From NCBI RefSeq assembly GCF_947507565.1, contig NC_089191.1, positions 1,612,001 to 1,676,000 of the forward strand: a stretch of 64,000 bases of DNA, read 5' to 3'. How positions within the stretch are numbered: the first letter of the stretch is position 1; every line of letters begins with the position of its first letter. The translations under genes were made by a program, and so were the position numbers. Under the pieces are notes generated by a model. The model was not told the DNA's origin. It did no database searches and saw nothing but the letters and a program-made list of their open reading frames with translations. Origin of the DNA: Oscarella lobularis (lineage: Eukaryota > Porifera > Homoscleromorpha > Homosclerophorida > Oscarellidae). Of this stretch, positions 31,556-43,075 are shown piece by piece.

Positions 31556-33100
31556 GATTACAAATGCTTTTCGCTGATTGTACACTCACTGAGCTTTGGC
31601 GTGATTGGCCAATTACGGTCAAATGAACCGACGCGTTGCACAAAGTTGCGCAGACCCTCTCCGCAAGTAACGCGCACGGGGAGGGTCTGGGTTTCAGAGG
31701 CTAGCTCGGCTGCGGCTATAGCCTCTACTCTAGCTCTCTGACGCGTGACCACGACACACGCAAAGTCCTTCTTCTTTACGAGGTCGTCCAGATCTCCGAC
31801 GTCTTTTCCGAACAGGAACGCTGCCTAAATTTTCTCCACTAGTCCCTCCACAACGTTAGCTCTCCACATGAACTTTCACCTCCGCCATTGGGTACGTCTT
31901 CTCGTCCCCATGTGCACATATATATTTTTCGATTGTTTCGTTGCGCCTGATGCTTTCCTCTGAAACCAAGTCCCTTCGCACAAAAGTTCGTGACATGCCA
32001 GTGTAATCGTTACGGGCACTCCTCCCACGTTGACCGCCTTTTCCAAACACGTAATCGGCCTTGTTCCTTTGCTTTTACTGTCGCTGTCACCGATGTTAAG
32101 TCCGCTTCCTGTTTCTTGTTTAGCCGCGTCCAACGTGTTTTTCTTCGAATGGCAATGCTGCGATATGCGATATGTGGCCTTCCTTTTGCACATAACCAGC
32201 ACGTCACGTCGCCTTTGGTCTTTGTTGTTTTTCTTCCTTATTCTCGCCGCTGGCCTTGTTTTCAGAGGATCCGTCTCTGATTTCGCCTTTGGGCGTATCA
32301 CTTTTCGCCTCTCGCTTGTCGCCATGCAAACTTCCTCCTCATTAGTAACCTTTCTCGCGCATGCCATATTATCCGATGGGTCTCACGCTTCCTTCGTTGC
32401 TTTGGGTTTCGTTTCCCGATCGCGAATCTGCGTCGCTGGTGGTATAAGCGATAGCACTTGTTTGAAAACGACCTTCTCCTGCAAATCCTTTTTTGGACAA
32501 CGCCGCGCAGTTTGTCTATTTGATCGCCAAGTCTCGTGCGCGCAGTCCCACCTCCGCGAAAGTCTCCCCCGGCTTCTTTCTTACTTGATGGAACCGTTAC
32601 CGGTATGCTTCTTCGTCGATGTCGCAGCGTTTCAAAATCGCTGCCTTCAGCGCGTCGTAATTCGTGATATTCGCATAGGCGTCCTTCGCCTTTTCCGTGA
32701 GTACGGCCGCCAACCGAACCGCCCACGCGACAGCGATTCAAACAATGTGAGGTACCTTTCGATGTCTTCGTCGTCCAGTAACGGCGCGATTTTCAGATGT
32801 TTTACCCGTTGTTTCGGAGGGAGCGTTTCCTTCAACGACTGCAACGTTTCCTGTAGCTGTTTCTCTCGCCGTTCCGCTGCCTCCGCTTCACGTCGACGCT
32901 CTTCAAGTAAGCGCTCCCATTTGCATTCCCGCCTTTCGAGCTGCTCGAGTTGTCGCCTACGTTCGTTCTCCGCTTGTCGTTCATCTTGCCTCCTGTGTTG
33001 CGAGTTTCGTCTACAGCCTCCTCTCGACGCGTTTTGTCGTCGGGCGCGTTTTCATCGCGATCCATTTGCGTTTCTCTTACCTTCGCTCTCCTTTGCATGC
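31556..33100 (-). pseudogene. Ty3/gypsy-like gag and protease region
   Basis: From about 33100 down the minus strand: a Glu/Arg/Gln-rich coiled coil, then the gag core LKIAPLLDDEDIERYLTLFE, which after a one-base shift at about 32740 continues with the helical SCAN-like part (EKAKDAYANITNYDALKAAI). A TAA at about 32605 and a TGA at about 32386 interrupt it. A Lys/Arg-rich part follows, with a degenerate zinc-knuckle position near 32190. A protease-like part then has a damaged active site (YTGMSRTFV where DTGAS is expected) and a later FLFGKDVGDL. No reverse transcriptase or integrase follows. An old truncated retrotransposon copy, not a functional gene. Confidence 0.6.
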
Positions 33101-33151
33101 GGCTTGCCTACTATTGAAATTCGGCAGCAGTATCCCACTCCTGTCGCAACA

Positions 33152-33176
33152 ATGTGATGGTCGGGGGTTCAATCCC
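33152..33176 (-). promoter_or_regulatory. Candidate tRNA primer-binding site
   Basis: The minus strand reads TTCGCGGGATTGAACCCCCG, complementary to a tRNA acceptor/T-arm (gggggttcaatcccgcgaa on plus). It lies just upstream of the gag start, where a gypsy-type primer-binding site is expected. Its terminal TGG is imperfect. Confidence 0.4.
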
Positions 33177-33189
33177 GCGAACACACAAC

Positions 33190-34033
33190 TGGTTGGTCCT
33201 GATTACCGTGTCAAAGAACAACCTGTATTGCCCCTCATCACCTTATGAGGGCCTTTGTCCCACTAAGGTAAGATATACCATACATTCCTTATAACAAGTA
33301 ATAGAATGTTAGGGTCCAACCCCGACGTACAGTGTGCCCCGTAATTATTTGCGTTGATTCGCTCTCTCAGGTGATTTGCACCAGTCGGCTTTTTCGAAGG
33401 TTTTCTCGAAAACTAAGCCACGCCGCTCGGCTATAAAGCTAACGGCCTTGAATGTATAAAGGTTTAAACTTAGTCAGGCGAGGGCGCGCAGGGCGTCGTT
33501 CTTCCGGGAGAGTTAAGTTTTGTCCGGGATTTACCCTAGCGTAACCGTAGCCACCTAGCCTCGCAAGCCAGGTCCTACGCGTGTGACCTGGTGGGCGTAA
33601 CAACCGCTCACTTCGCGTAGGGCGTGGACGCACTGGTATCTCGTGTCTTACCCGATAGTACATGTGACCTTCATTCGGCCACGCCTCGCCCTACGTACTA
33701 ACCGTTTGATATCTTTGCCTCTAACAGTAGAAGATCAATTTGCCTATCAATGCTCACTGAACGAGACATACGAATTAGATTTGATGAGGGTAAAAATAAT
33801 CGGTTTACTCTAATCATAGCAAATATTGTTTTATACAATGATAAGAATTAAGATATAAAAACTGACGAATTGACGCGTCAAATGAAAGTAACTCTAATTA
33901 TTTGAACAGTAGACATTATGTTTCTTTCTTCTTATATGACCAAATATAATTTGATTCTACGCTATTAACTGCGTGATTGGTTCTAATTCCTCTTAAGTTT
34001 GGGGCGCCCCTCCCCCTCATTTTTAAGTTGATA
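33190..34033. other. No gene; possible LTR remnant
   Basis: If the primer-binding site is right, the 5' LTR of the minus-strand element would lie in 33190-33700, but no second copy exists in the window to define it. The aagtttggggcgcccctccc block begins at 33994. Confidence 0.35.
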
Positions 34034-35215
34034 TCAAAAACCAGGGGGTTGTGCGCTACCGCGCGCTAGAGACACACCTCTTTTGGAAAGTCGTTTCTTT
34101 CTGCTCTAGCAGCAGCAGCAAATACAAACACCAATTCGAGGAGTTGCTTTTGAAGGTAGATTGCTGTCTGTGGGGTTTTGGTGACGGCCACTGGCTTTCT
34201 GCGCGACTTACCACCCTCTCCCTTTTTCCGCGTCTACTGCCTAAACCGTGCTTGTTCCGCTCTCGCTTTTTTGCCAAATGTCTTTCTACTGCCTGTCTAA
34301 AAGTGCTCGATTTTTGAGGCGCAGTCCTACTCGTCTTCTAGTAGGCTTTCTTCAATGGCGACGGATTTTAGGCACCAGAACTAAGGCTGAAGCCGACTCT
34401 AAAAGTGCTTTGTGCAAAGATCCTAGTAGCTTCGGTCTTCTTCGCCACTTCAGGACTTCGGACGGCAACAAAAGCGTCGTCGGGCGCTGGAGAATCGAGT
34501 CCTCACGTGCAGCTTCCGGCTACTAGATGAGCTACATCTGCTCTCCTCCACACGGACCACAGCTGCTTAATTGTATAAGGAGGGGTCAAGGCAAGGTAAT
34601 CCCGCGTTTGTAAGCCCGCTGTTGATGCACTTCAGCGAGGTACAGACCCAATCTGAGCTAAATGGCTCCATAACTGCAAACAGCCTAACTAAGAGGAGCG
34701 CCTCAAAAATTGGCAGGCTTCTACAACCTATCAGACGTCGATTTGAGCAATAAAACCTAGTACACGCTTGGAAGTCTACACCGGTTTCGCGTCGCAAAAT
34801 AGGCGGTTCACTTCTGCTAAACTATACCTTCGGTTGACAAAAATACCCCTTGAGACATCATTTCGTAATGTAACTAACAGCGTGATGTAGCGAAATCGAC
34901 GAACTTCTAATGAAAAACGTCGATTTCGAGGAATAGCCTTGTCTCTAGCGCGCGGTAGCGCACAACCCCCCCTGTCAAAAACTGTCTAGGAGAAAATCAT
35001 CGGTAGACAGTATTCTTGGCAACTTTGAATTGAGAATATCCCTGTCTACATCCTAAACGACTCGTAGGATTTAATTGAAACTTTTCTCTTAAGTTTGGGG
35101 CGCCCCTCCCATTTTGTGTGAAAAAGTAATTAAGTTGATATCAATAACTGCCTAGGAGAAAATAAGCGATTCAAGAACCCATGTAGACCATATTCTTCGA
35201 ATTGAGAATATCTCT
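33990..35215. repeat. Direct repeat pair interrupted by a hAT MITE
   Basis: cttaagtttggggcgcccct...aagttgatatcaa at 33990-34040 recurs at 35093-35150. Its continuation (ctgtctaggagaaaat...tattctt...gaattgagaatat) at 34984-35048 recurs at 35152-35215. The first copy is split by the MITE at 34042-34974. Confidence 0.7.
34042..34974. mobile_element. Non-autonomous hAT element (933 bp)
   Basis: Ends are CAGGGGGTTGTGCGCTACCG on the left and its complement on the right, about 32 bp of near-identity apart from two extra bases in the right poly-G run. Flanked by the 8-bp duplication TCAAAAAC (34034-34041 and 34975-34982), as hAT transposases make. The interior shows no transposase. Confidence 0.85.
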
Positions 35216-35221
35216 GTTTAC

Positions 35222-35834
35222 CGGTTTATCTTCAAATCCTTAGGGTGCCTCGGAATTCCATGATTAGAAAGCCAATTCTGCATTATTGGCTTCGATGACG
35301 ATTTTACAGGCACTTTTTCCATAACCGTGTTATGGTAAGGTGCACGATTACGGAATGGGGAGGCAGATTCGGCAGAAGTTGCTTTTGGAACCATTCCACA
35401 AAGTGTGGCCCCTTCATCTCGTCGTGGTAGTCCCTTGATTTAGTTTCAGAAAAAAAGACGAGTTCTGCTTCTTGAATCCAGCCTTCTCTCGAACCTAAAA
35501 ATAAACAGTAATGGTGACGGCAGCTTTTCATAAGCTGTAGGTTACCTGCATGCAAAATAATTAATCTCTGCCCTTTGCCACTTGGGCTTTTCCACTCTCC
35601 GTTTCCCTCGCTATCGAGCCACACTCTTTCGGGCGCAATATGAGCATTTGCCCATGTTTCGTCTAGGAATATTATAGGCCTTCCTCCTTTTCGATATTTC
35701 CTAATTTCTCGAAAAAACTTATGTCTCGACTCAATGATATCTCGTCGTTTGTAAAAGAACACCTTGTCGTCACGCTTGGCATACCTAAACTTCAGCTTCC
35801 GTAGGACTTTGTGAAGAGTATTTATATCCCATCA
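35222..35834 (-). pseudogene. Second Tc1/mariner-like (IS630) transposase fragment
   Basis: The minus strand encodes YAKRDDKVFFYKRRDI, then PIIFLDETWANAHIAPERVW (first Asp), SGKGQRLIILHAG and YHDEMKGPHFVEWFQKQLLP. At VIV the frame shifts and the expected LDNA (second Asp) is lost. The reading resumes as PYHNTVMEKVPVKSSSKPIM with QNWLSNHGIPR to about 35222. A TGA lies in the upstream part at about 35831. The family clearly differs from the element at 27-30 kb. The third acidic residue is not seen. Dead copy. Confidence 0.75.
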
Positions 35835-37557
35835 ACGAGTGAAAAGGTTAGATCCAAATTATTAATTTTTCATCTGTGTTACAGCTAGTGACACTGCCTT
35901 ATGCAGCAGTTTCATTGATTTATATGTCAGTAGACGAGGAATGGTCGGGTGCAATTCCTGAGCGGTCGGTGGCGTCTAGTGACGCAACCCTCGGTCTAAA
36001 AAAACCTGTTTTTCGTACGATTCATATATTTTGATATATATTTTGCTTTAACTCTAATGGACACGTTATAAAGATGGTATCAATGTGAACGCTAAATTAG
36101 AAGTCAGACGTTTAAACTTACGTGGGGTAGAATGTCCGCCTTACTGGTCTTCTACCAAAAAACCTCTCTGCGGTCTTCGTTCCTCTGGGAAGCAGTTCTG
36201 TTCAGATTTTTTAACCGAACTCAAACTTTCTCAATTTTCTTCAAAGGGTTGCGTGAGATATCTCTCGTTCACTTTCTCCCTTTGAGATATCCCTCGTTCG
36301 CTTCTCCCCTCTGCCAGTTCTCTTACTTAACAGCTTGCCTTAATGAAAAGCGACTTACACAACGGTAAACTTGTAGAAGTTGTGGGGAAGTCGTCGTGAA
36401 CCGTACTGTTGCAGAGAAGCTCCGACGTCGGCGGTTCGCTGAAATAATTCTACCAACCTTCTAACGGACTTTTTCGATATGTAGAAAACAGACGAGAAAT
36501 ATTTGAATTCTCTTTCTCTCTCTCGTACTCATCTTCATTTCTTGAATAGAGTTCAAAAAGAAAACAAGTATTAGCAATCATTTTCATTAAAAGACATTTT
36601 CTATTTTTTATTTACGTTATTTATTGATGTCACTTCTAGCCGCTGTCCGCTTCTACACCAACACATAAATTGGCGGCGTTCATCTCGCTCGGAAAGTTGT
36701 AAGAACAAATTCGTAGCACGTTAAGGCAAGAAATGACTAGGGTGCGAATAATGTGTACTGCGTGCTCAAAGCGGTCGTTGAGCAAATGAACATGTGTAGT
36801 TTGGTGCTTGCATCACGGTGTGCGCTCTCTTTATTTACACCTGTTAATTAAGCCACGTTGATGGTCCACTACACGGTGCATACCTCAGAGCAATCTTTGC
36901 TTTTGCTAAAGCTAACCGCGAGCGCACTCTCAATCGAAAGCTGGAGCTTTTGAGGTTAATTTTATATGCAGTTTTTGTGGAGCACACTGCACACATAACT
37001 CGCTGCCACTACCAGATCTGTGTCGGGTCTCTTAGACCTGTCCATCATCATTCAGTGTTGTACTGCTCGAATAGCTCATCCAACTGCTTTTTCTGTCATT
37101 CAGTAGGCTGCCACACTGCTACGCTGCCACATTGCCGCGCAGCCAGGCTCACTCTGTTAAATGAAAACAGTGTGTCCTTTGTGCAGTCTACAAAAGGAAC
37201 ACCTTGTTGCCGCTCCAATTGGACGAGCTCCACTTGGGCTCTTCTAGTTGCTTCTCTTTGTAGAAATAATTGTGCAAGTTTAGGGCAACGTCTTTTAACC
37301 ATCGCCTGTAATTATTTGGCCGTTTGCGGGGCGGCGGCGCAGCCAGGTCGCTGTTTAGGTCAAAACTTGGGCCAGGGATTTCAGCCAAGCGAGCTTGCAC
37401 TCGTTTCTCCATTTTACAAGCACATGCGACGAACTACATAATTTCGCCTCTTGTTGCGTATACTATTGCTCACTCAATTACGTACGCACCGCCTAGGTAC
37501 CTTCCCTAGGACCGCCTTTTTTCCCACGGGACATATAATGAGTGAACGTACTTTAAA
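35835..37557. other. No supported gene; small duplication
   Basis: A ~27-bp tandem duplication (gagatatctctcgttcactt / gagatatccctcgttcgctt) lies at 36256-36305. Minus-strand frames at 37096-37412 (for example KLAQLFLQREATRRAQVELV) look partly coding but match nothing I know. Confidence 0.35.
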
Positions 37558-38270
37558 ACCCGTCGTGGACGGGTGTATAGATGTGTTTACATAACAATTA
37601 AATTTCTGCGCTTTTGTTGCAATATTCCCACACCACATCAGCAAAGAGAACTTCTCCACTAGTGTGGCCTGGCTACCCGTCCCCAAGAGGCCCAGATCGC
37701 ACCCGGGCCGCCACAGTGACTCGGAGGTTGATATTGAACGTCTTCCTAAGTAGCCGTGTGCCGTCATCGACGGGTATATAAATTTGTTCCCGTACTAATT
37801 AAACTTCTGCGCGTGTTTTGTATTATCCCCCGATCACGTCAGCAGAGATAACCTGTTTGCTGGCGTGGCCTGGGTGGGCCTGGGTACCCGTACCCGAGAT
37901 GTCCACATAGCACAGCAACGTGTACCCGTCGTCGACGGGTATATGAATGTGTTTGCATATTAATTAAAACTCTGCGCCTGTTTTGTAATATCCCCAAACC
38001 ACATCAGCAAAGGGAACCTCTCTGCTGGTGTGGCCAGGGTACGCGTCCCGAAGAGGCCCAGATCGCACCTGGGCCACCACAGTGACTCGGAGAGTAGTTC
38101 AAAAATTTTTCTGTTTAATTGTTGGATGTGTAATGTTCATAGTAGAACTGTGGTACAAACAGCATTCAGTTCGGTTAGATATCGAACGTCTTCCTGAGCA
38201 GCTGTGCACCGTCTTCGACGGGAATACAAATGTGTTCTTGTACTAATTAAAGTTCTGCGCGTCTTTTGTA
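37558..38270. repeat. Tandem repeat, ~170-280-bp units, four copies
   Basis: gtcgtggacgggtgtata (37561), gtcatcgacgggtatata (37763), gtcgtcgacgggtatatg (37930) and gtcttcgacgggaataca (38211) each precede an a(c/t)taattaaa...ctgcgc block. The first three also share cacatcagca(a/g)ag, gtggcc(t/a)gg and, in copies 1 and 3, aagaggcccagatcgcac. Confidence 0.85.
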
Positions 38271-38929
38271 GCTGAAGACCAATTCGTCAACCATTTTGCT
38301 GATTCCGTCGTCCTCCATCGTTTCTGCGAGGAACCTCTTCGTTGGAGTAGGTAGATTCGTCGTTCTTTCCTCTTTGTCTTCAATGTCGTCGCTTTTGATG
38401 ATCGCTCTTCCCTTCCGTTTTTCCTTTCTCGGCTATTTAAGGAGCGAGAGCTTTCTTTTACTTGCTTTTTGTTTCTTTTCTTATTTTGTGAGGTGGTTGT
38501 GCCCCGTGGATTCTTTTCGTACACGACGCTATAGCAAGTATGGAAGCATATGCCCCTCCGTAGGTTCGTTCATAAGACACTAGGCTGCCACGCCCTTTCT
38601 AAAAGATTTTTTCTGCGCTTGACGACTCTTTCTGGAGTACCTGAACATAATGGCAAGTTTCTTTGGCCAATAGAAATAGTTCAAGATCAGTTCGAATGCT
38701 TGCGTACTCTTTTAACGATACTTTTTTTACCGCGTGTAAGACAGCCCTGCGGCCTTCGGTGCCTTTTGCTATGAGATTTCTGTCCATCGCAATCTTTGCT
38801 AAACGTATAAGGCCATAGCTCGTGATTTGACCCAGCATCGCTTCGATCCGTAAGCGTCGCGTAGTCAGCGTAACTTCGTTACTTCGTTAGGGTCGGGAAC
38901 GTCACGCCTAAATCACATTAAGGACGTCA
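38271..38929. other. No recognisable gene
   Basis: Minus-strand frames (38243-38524, Lys/Arg-rich; 38599-38838, with LKEYASIRTDLELFLLAKET) lack known motifs. Confidence 0.35.
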
Positions 38930-38934
38930 GCGAA

Positions 38935-39085
38935 TCAGAGGCGAGCAGTTGGAATGCTGCTGACTGGTCTCTGATTGGTCGACCAACTTCCGGCGAACTA
39001 GTGTTGTCCAGCCTGTTGGGAGGACTAGAGCGCTGCGCGCGCTAGGCCGTACAACAGGCTGGACCTTCGAGCCTAGTACTTTGAT
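38935..39085 (-). repeat. Dispersed repeat with CCAGCCTGTTG palindrome
   Basis: TCCAGCCTGTTG (39010) and CAACAGGCTGGA (39052) form a hairpin. On the minus strand the segment begins ctaggctcgaaggtccagcc and includes a cctctgatt / cgctgac block. A relative lies in the other orientation at 42485-42660. Confidence 0.6.
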
Positions 39086-39399
39086 GGATTCCTTCGCCTG
39101 ATTCTGTATGAAAACAAAACGAAAGGCGCCACGAGTCACGGTGAAAAGCTTCATGGTATAACGAACTTGTATTCTTACGGACATCCATAAGTGTCAATCG
39201 CAATCACGAGAAAAGAGGCGTTTTTCAGGTGGTCGCGTTCGATAGCTAAGAAGCTGCGCAGACAGGTCTGCAGCCAACAACAGTGGTCGCTTTATCGACG
39301 AACACATACATGGACTTAAAATGATAGGCGACTGCGGAGAAACGTTTGTTTTTGGAAGTGGTCACCGAGGCCTAGTGCGCTAACGATCAAACCCCCTGC

Positions 39400-39990
39400 C
39401 AAAGCGTGATCTGTGTCCTGCAATCCGCAATCGATAGGGAACATTTGAAGTAGAACATTCGAATACATTAAAAACACTCTCGGAATCAATTGGTCTCATG
39501 CCGCTCAAAAAGGCCCCTCACGTACAGGATTAATAAAGGCATGTAACGTAAACGAATCCCTAGGAACCTAAGGAACCCGCCTTTTCGTAATGTCCGAATA
39601 ATTGAAAAAGACCCTCTCTAACTATACCGGACCCTCTAGAATACCTCAATAACCTGCCCGTAAAAGGTAGACAGATCCTCGCGTTCTCACAGACCCCGCC
39701 CCTGGCAGCCCCTACTAGAAGCACTTTACGTGAATTCCGCTCTATTCACGGGAAGTCTTCGCGAATTCGGCTGCGAAATTTTGCCGACGAAGCCACTTTT
39801 CTAATGAGTTGGGGCGAACAACGGCGTCCAAGATGCGTATTGAGCCTAAAATTTAAATTTGCACATCAGAAAACGTATGTAAACGACGAAATTTGTGTGA
39901 AACGATTCAATGGCACTAACGAAGTTGTAACACGACAAAACTAGTGTTTTCCCATGAATCCCACAGCGAAGCTCTCGTCGCAAGACGACG
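39400..39990 (+). repeat. ~590-bp direct repeat, copy A
   Basis: Starts gtgatctgtgtcctgcaatc and includes gaaattttgccgacgaagcc, aaaatttaaatttgcacatc and agctctcgtcgcaagacg. It aligns throughout with copy B at 40680-41245. They flank a coding-like interior, but the ends lack clear TG...CA, so LTR identity is unproven. Confidence 0.75.
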
Positions 39991-40024
39991 ACTCGATGGA
40001 CATCGCTCTGAGCACTCGAGTGCA

Positions 40025-40620
40025 TCGCGATGCATGACGATAGCCTGCTCGAGGACGCCTCAGGGGGAATCGAATGATCCAACAAAAGAGAAGACTCTTG
40101 CACCGTCGAGTGACGATGCTTTGGACAAATTTGTTGAACGTTGGAACTTTGGGGCACTTCTGGATAATCTCCTCGAGAGAAAAATCCAAAAGTACCTCAA
40201 CGATAAATCGGACAACGACGGATCACCATCGCAGCGTCCACCACCGCCGTTGGCGCCGCTCGCCGCGTCGAGGCCGGAGCCAAGCGAGAAGGATCGGGAA
40301 AATATTCTCGACCTCGCGCCGTTCCACGTACAGACGTGCACAGCGCTGACGATTGCGGAGATGCGTCTCGCGGAACACAAAAATATTTGCAAACGGGTCA
40401 TACCCCACGGGGGAAGACCTGCACTCTCAAAATCAATCCATTTCGTCCGCGAGACACGTCAATCCCCGACATTCCCGCGGCCACAAAAAAGAAGGGCCAA
40501 TATACAATTTTCACTCTCAGTGCGTAAGCACAAACACAAACACCAATGGAGGTGTCTCCCTTCTCTTGTTTTTCCATTCACAGCCATAAACTTTAGCATA
40601 TTACTTGACACGCCCTGAGG
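40025..40620 (+). CDS. Unrecognised protein-like segment between the direct repeats
   Basis: An open frame from 39944 carries ALDKFVERWNFGALLDNLLE and KIQKYLNDK, then a proline-rich PPPPLAPLAA, then TIAEMRLAEHKNICKRVIPH. A second frame then reads RDTSIPDIPAATKKKGQ. Related pieces occur at 42990-43070 (KEKTLPPSSVNALDEFI) and 43955-44100 (RNTSIPDIFAATRK), which argues for a real repeated coding family. I do not recognise it. Frame changes mean introns or damage. Confidence 0.4.
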
Positions 40621-40679
40621 TTCGTGGTGAATACCGCGGCTGAACCAAATTTGCCTCTGTGCATTCTCTCTTTAACCCT

Positions 40680-41245
40680 ACGTGTGATCTGTTTCCTGCA
40701 ATCCGCCATCGATAGGGAACCTTTTGAGTATTACATTCAAATACAATTACAAAAACGCTATCGGAATCTACTAGTCTTATGCCCTCTCAGAAAAGGACCC
40801 TCACGCGCATGAAAAATAATAGCATGTGACGTGAACAAATCCAAAGGTACCTAAGGGACCCTCTTGCTTCTCTAAAACCCGGAATAATTGAATGAGACCC
40901 TCTCTAAGTATACTGAACCCTCTAGAATACCCTAATAACCCGTCCCTGGCAACACCTACTAGTAACACTTCACGTGAATCCCGCTCTATTCATGGGAAGT
41001 CCTCGCGAATTTGGCTGCGAAATTTTAACAAAAAAGCCACACTTTTCTAATGAGTTTGAACAAACAGCGGCGTCTAAGAACTGTATTGACTCTAAAATTT
41101 AAATTTACACATCAGAAGCATATGTACTCTACGAAATTTGTGTGAAACGATTCACTGGCTCTGACGAAGTCGTAACACAACAAAACTAGGGTTGGCCCAT
41201 AAATCCCACACCTAAGCTCTCATCGCAAGACGTCTCAATGGAAAT
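40680..41245 (+). repeat. ~590-bp direct repeat, copy B
   Basis: Aligns with 39400-39990 in the same order: gtgatctgtttcctgcaatc, gaccctctctaagtat, cattcatgggaagtcct, aaaatttaaatttacacatc, agctctcatcgcaagacg. Identity is roughly 80 per cent by eye. Confidence 0.75.
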
Positions 41246-41306
41246 CGCTCAGAGTTCTACGCTATCTAACGCTATTAACGGCGTGATTGGTTCTAATTCT
41301 TACTAG

Positions 41307-42078
41307 TAACACCACAGCCACCGTCTCCGCTAGCGCCACCATCGCCGTCTCTAACGTCTCCGCTAGCGCCACCATCACCGTCCCTTCCGCTAGCGCCACC
41401 ATCACCGCACGAAGATGCTGCGCAGGGTAAAATCCAATTTAATGTTAATTAAAACTGCGTGAATTGTTTTAATCGTTTTCTCACAAGCAATTGCACTCGA
41501 TCCGGAGGACGCCCTAAAAGCAAAGAGTAAGTTTTAGTCACTTTATTGAGACTGGATTAATCCTTTTCTTTCAAGTTGCACATATCAAAAGTCTGGGAGG
41601 ACGTAAGAAGAAAATTTTTAGTATATTTATTATCTCTTTTCATATTATACTTCTACATTAGCTAGTTTGCGTTTCTAAGTTTTTAAATTGTCTTGGACTA
41701 TTTTTAAATAGTCTTGGACGTATTAAAATTGTGTTGGACCATTTCTAAAATCGTTTTTGACGATTTTTAAATTTGTATTTGGCAGTGATATTATCACATT
41801 TGGAGGGATTGAAAATAACGGAGAAATCTCGTTTGGCATTGAAGTATTTAGCCCAATACTGGTACAACTCAGTAGGGATTGATGTTCAATTGTGTACGCA
41901 ATTTTTTACATTTAGTCTCAACTATCCACCACCAGAAACACAGCGCGATGTCTATGCGGATTGTGACAAATTCTATGCAGACCAGGACATAGAAGTAAAC
42001 ACCCGCTCTGCCCTTCATTCAAGGATAGTAAGGGATGAGATGATCAAGGAGTTTCGCGATTTCTTTTTGCTCTTATAA
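41307..42078 (+). CDS. Multi-exon gene of unknown function, 3' part
   Basis: Four exons fit splice signals and phase: 41307-41426, 41488-41526, 41576-41602 and 41786-42078. The first encodes a proline-rich repeat (PLAPPSPS three times) from a ~30-bp minisatellite. The two mini-exons (39 and 27 nt) read ALDPEDALKAK and AHIKSLGG. The last has SHLEGLKITEKSRLALKYLA and the acidic end VRDEMIKEFRDFFLL. The phases agree across all junctions, which chance would rarely give. Upstream exons are not identified; a 3' splice site (tactag) precedes 41307. The proline-rich part resembles that at 40.23 kb, so it may belong to the same repeated family. No known domain. Confidence 0.45.
41318..41405. repeat. 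~30-bp minisatellite in the proline-rich exon
   Basis: tccgctagcgccaccatc(a/g)ccgtc occurs three times with spacers of variable length. Confidence 0.8.
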
Positions 42079-42484
42079 TGAAAAAATGTTGAATGTCGGA
42101 CCGTTTTTTGTTCTATGTTTCTTTGTTGTCGATTTTGTCGTATATTTAGTATAGTCATCACAGTCACGCACACAGGATAAGACTAAAACATTCTCCTATA
42201 TAGACCGGTAGGCGTCTGTCCACCTACTTGTACGACTACCTTTCTAACGACTTCCCATGTAGAACAATTGTCTCCTTTGTGGCCCTACGCGCCTTTTATG
42301 GTGCAAATTAGTAGTGCTATGGCATGCACTACGACGCATGCCCGTACTCATTCGTGCCAACGCGGAGGAGCGGAACGGGTCTCCTCGCTACATTTCCGCC
42401 GCCTCAAGAAGAGCTCGTCCTCAAGCGCAACGGGGCTCGAAGCTTCTCTCTTGGGCGCTGACCGTACCTCCGAGGCGGACGTTC

Positions 42485-42660
42485 TGGGGGAGGGCTAGGC
42501 TCGAAGGTCCAGCCTGAGTTGAGCTAACGCGCGCTTACATACGGGCAAGCCGCGTAGCTCAACATCACGCTGGACCCAACCGATTCGATGACGTAGCTCT
42601 AGCCAATCAGAGGCGAGTCAGCAGCTTTTGGACTTCTCGACGCTGATTGGTTCGCGTGAC
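42485..42660 (+). repeat. Dispersed repeat with GTCCAGC...GCTGGAC ends
   Basis: aggctcgaaggtccagcctg begins an inverted pair (gagttgagcta / tagctcaac) ending gctggacc, followed by ccaatcagaggcgagtcagc. Related in reverse to 38935-39085. Confidence 0.55.
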
Positions 42661-42699
42661 CATGACGCTAACAACATGACGTAGAAAGAAAACTATTCT

Positions 42700-42928
42700 T
42701 TCAAGATCACCGCGCGTCATCCCACGCCCTCCCGATCCGATCGGCCGACTCTCCTGCCTCGAAATGAGGCGAAGAACTGTCGGATAAATCTAATACGCGT
42801 TCGAAACGATTTGAAACGATACTTTGACGCGAATTAGACTTATATGACTGTTCTTCGCCTAATTTCGAGGCAGGAGAGAGCTAGAGTTGGCCGATCCGAT
42901 CGGGAGGATGACGCGCGGTGATCTTGAA
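42700..42928. repeat. Inverted repeat with ~80-bp arms (MITE-like)
   Basis: Left arm ttcaagatcaccgcgcgtca, ctcccgatccgatcggcc, ctcctgcctcgaaat returns inverted at 42846-42928 as atttcgaggcaggag, ggccgatccgatcgggag, tgacgcgcggtgatcttgaa. The spacer is about 60 bp. Confidence 0.85.
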
Positions 42929-42959
42929 ACTGAGAGAGTATATCGCGATGCGGGAGGAT

Positions 42960-43075
42960 AGCCTGCTCGACGACGCCACAGAGGATGATCGAAGGATCCC
43001 CCAAAAGAGAAGACTCTTCCACCGTCGAGTGTCAATGCTTTAGACGAATTTATTAACAGAGAAAATGGTAATTAA
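42960..43075 (+). repeat. Third copy of the unrecognised coding segment (5' part)
   Basis: gatagcctgctcgacgacgc...aaaagagaagactcttccac matches 40040-40135. It ends at a plausible donor (gaaaatg|gtaatt) at about 43064. 43076-43374 holds nothing clear. Confidence 0.5.

Noticed and set aside
32030-33157. 375-codon plus-strand frame
   Set aside because: Antisense shadow of the gag-protease region; Ser/Arg/Phe/Leu-rich with no motif.
33152-33182. tRNA gene (ggttcaatccc B-box-like motif)
   Set aside because: No cloverleaf: A-box, anticodon arm and matching acceptor stem are missing upstream. A primer-binding site fits better.
39400-41245. A complete LTR retrotransposon defined by the two direct repeats
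   Set aside because: No TG...CA ends, primer-binding site, reverse transcriptase or integrase between the repeats; kept only as direct repeats.
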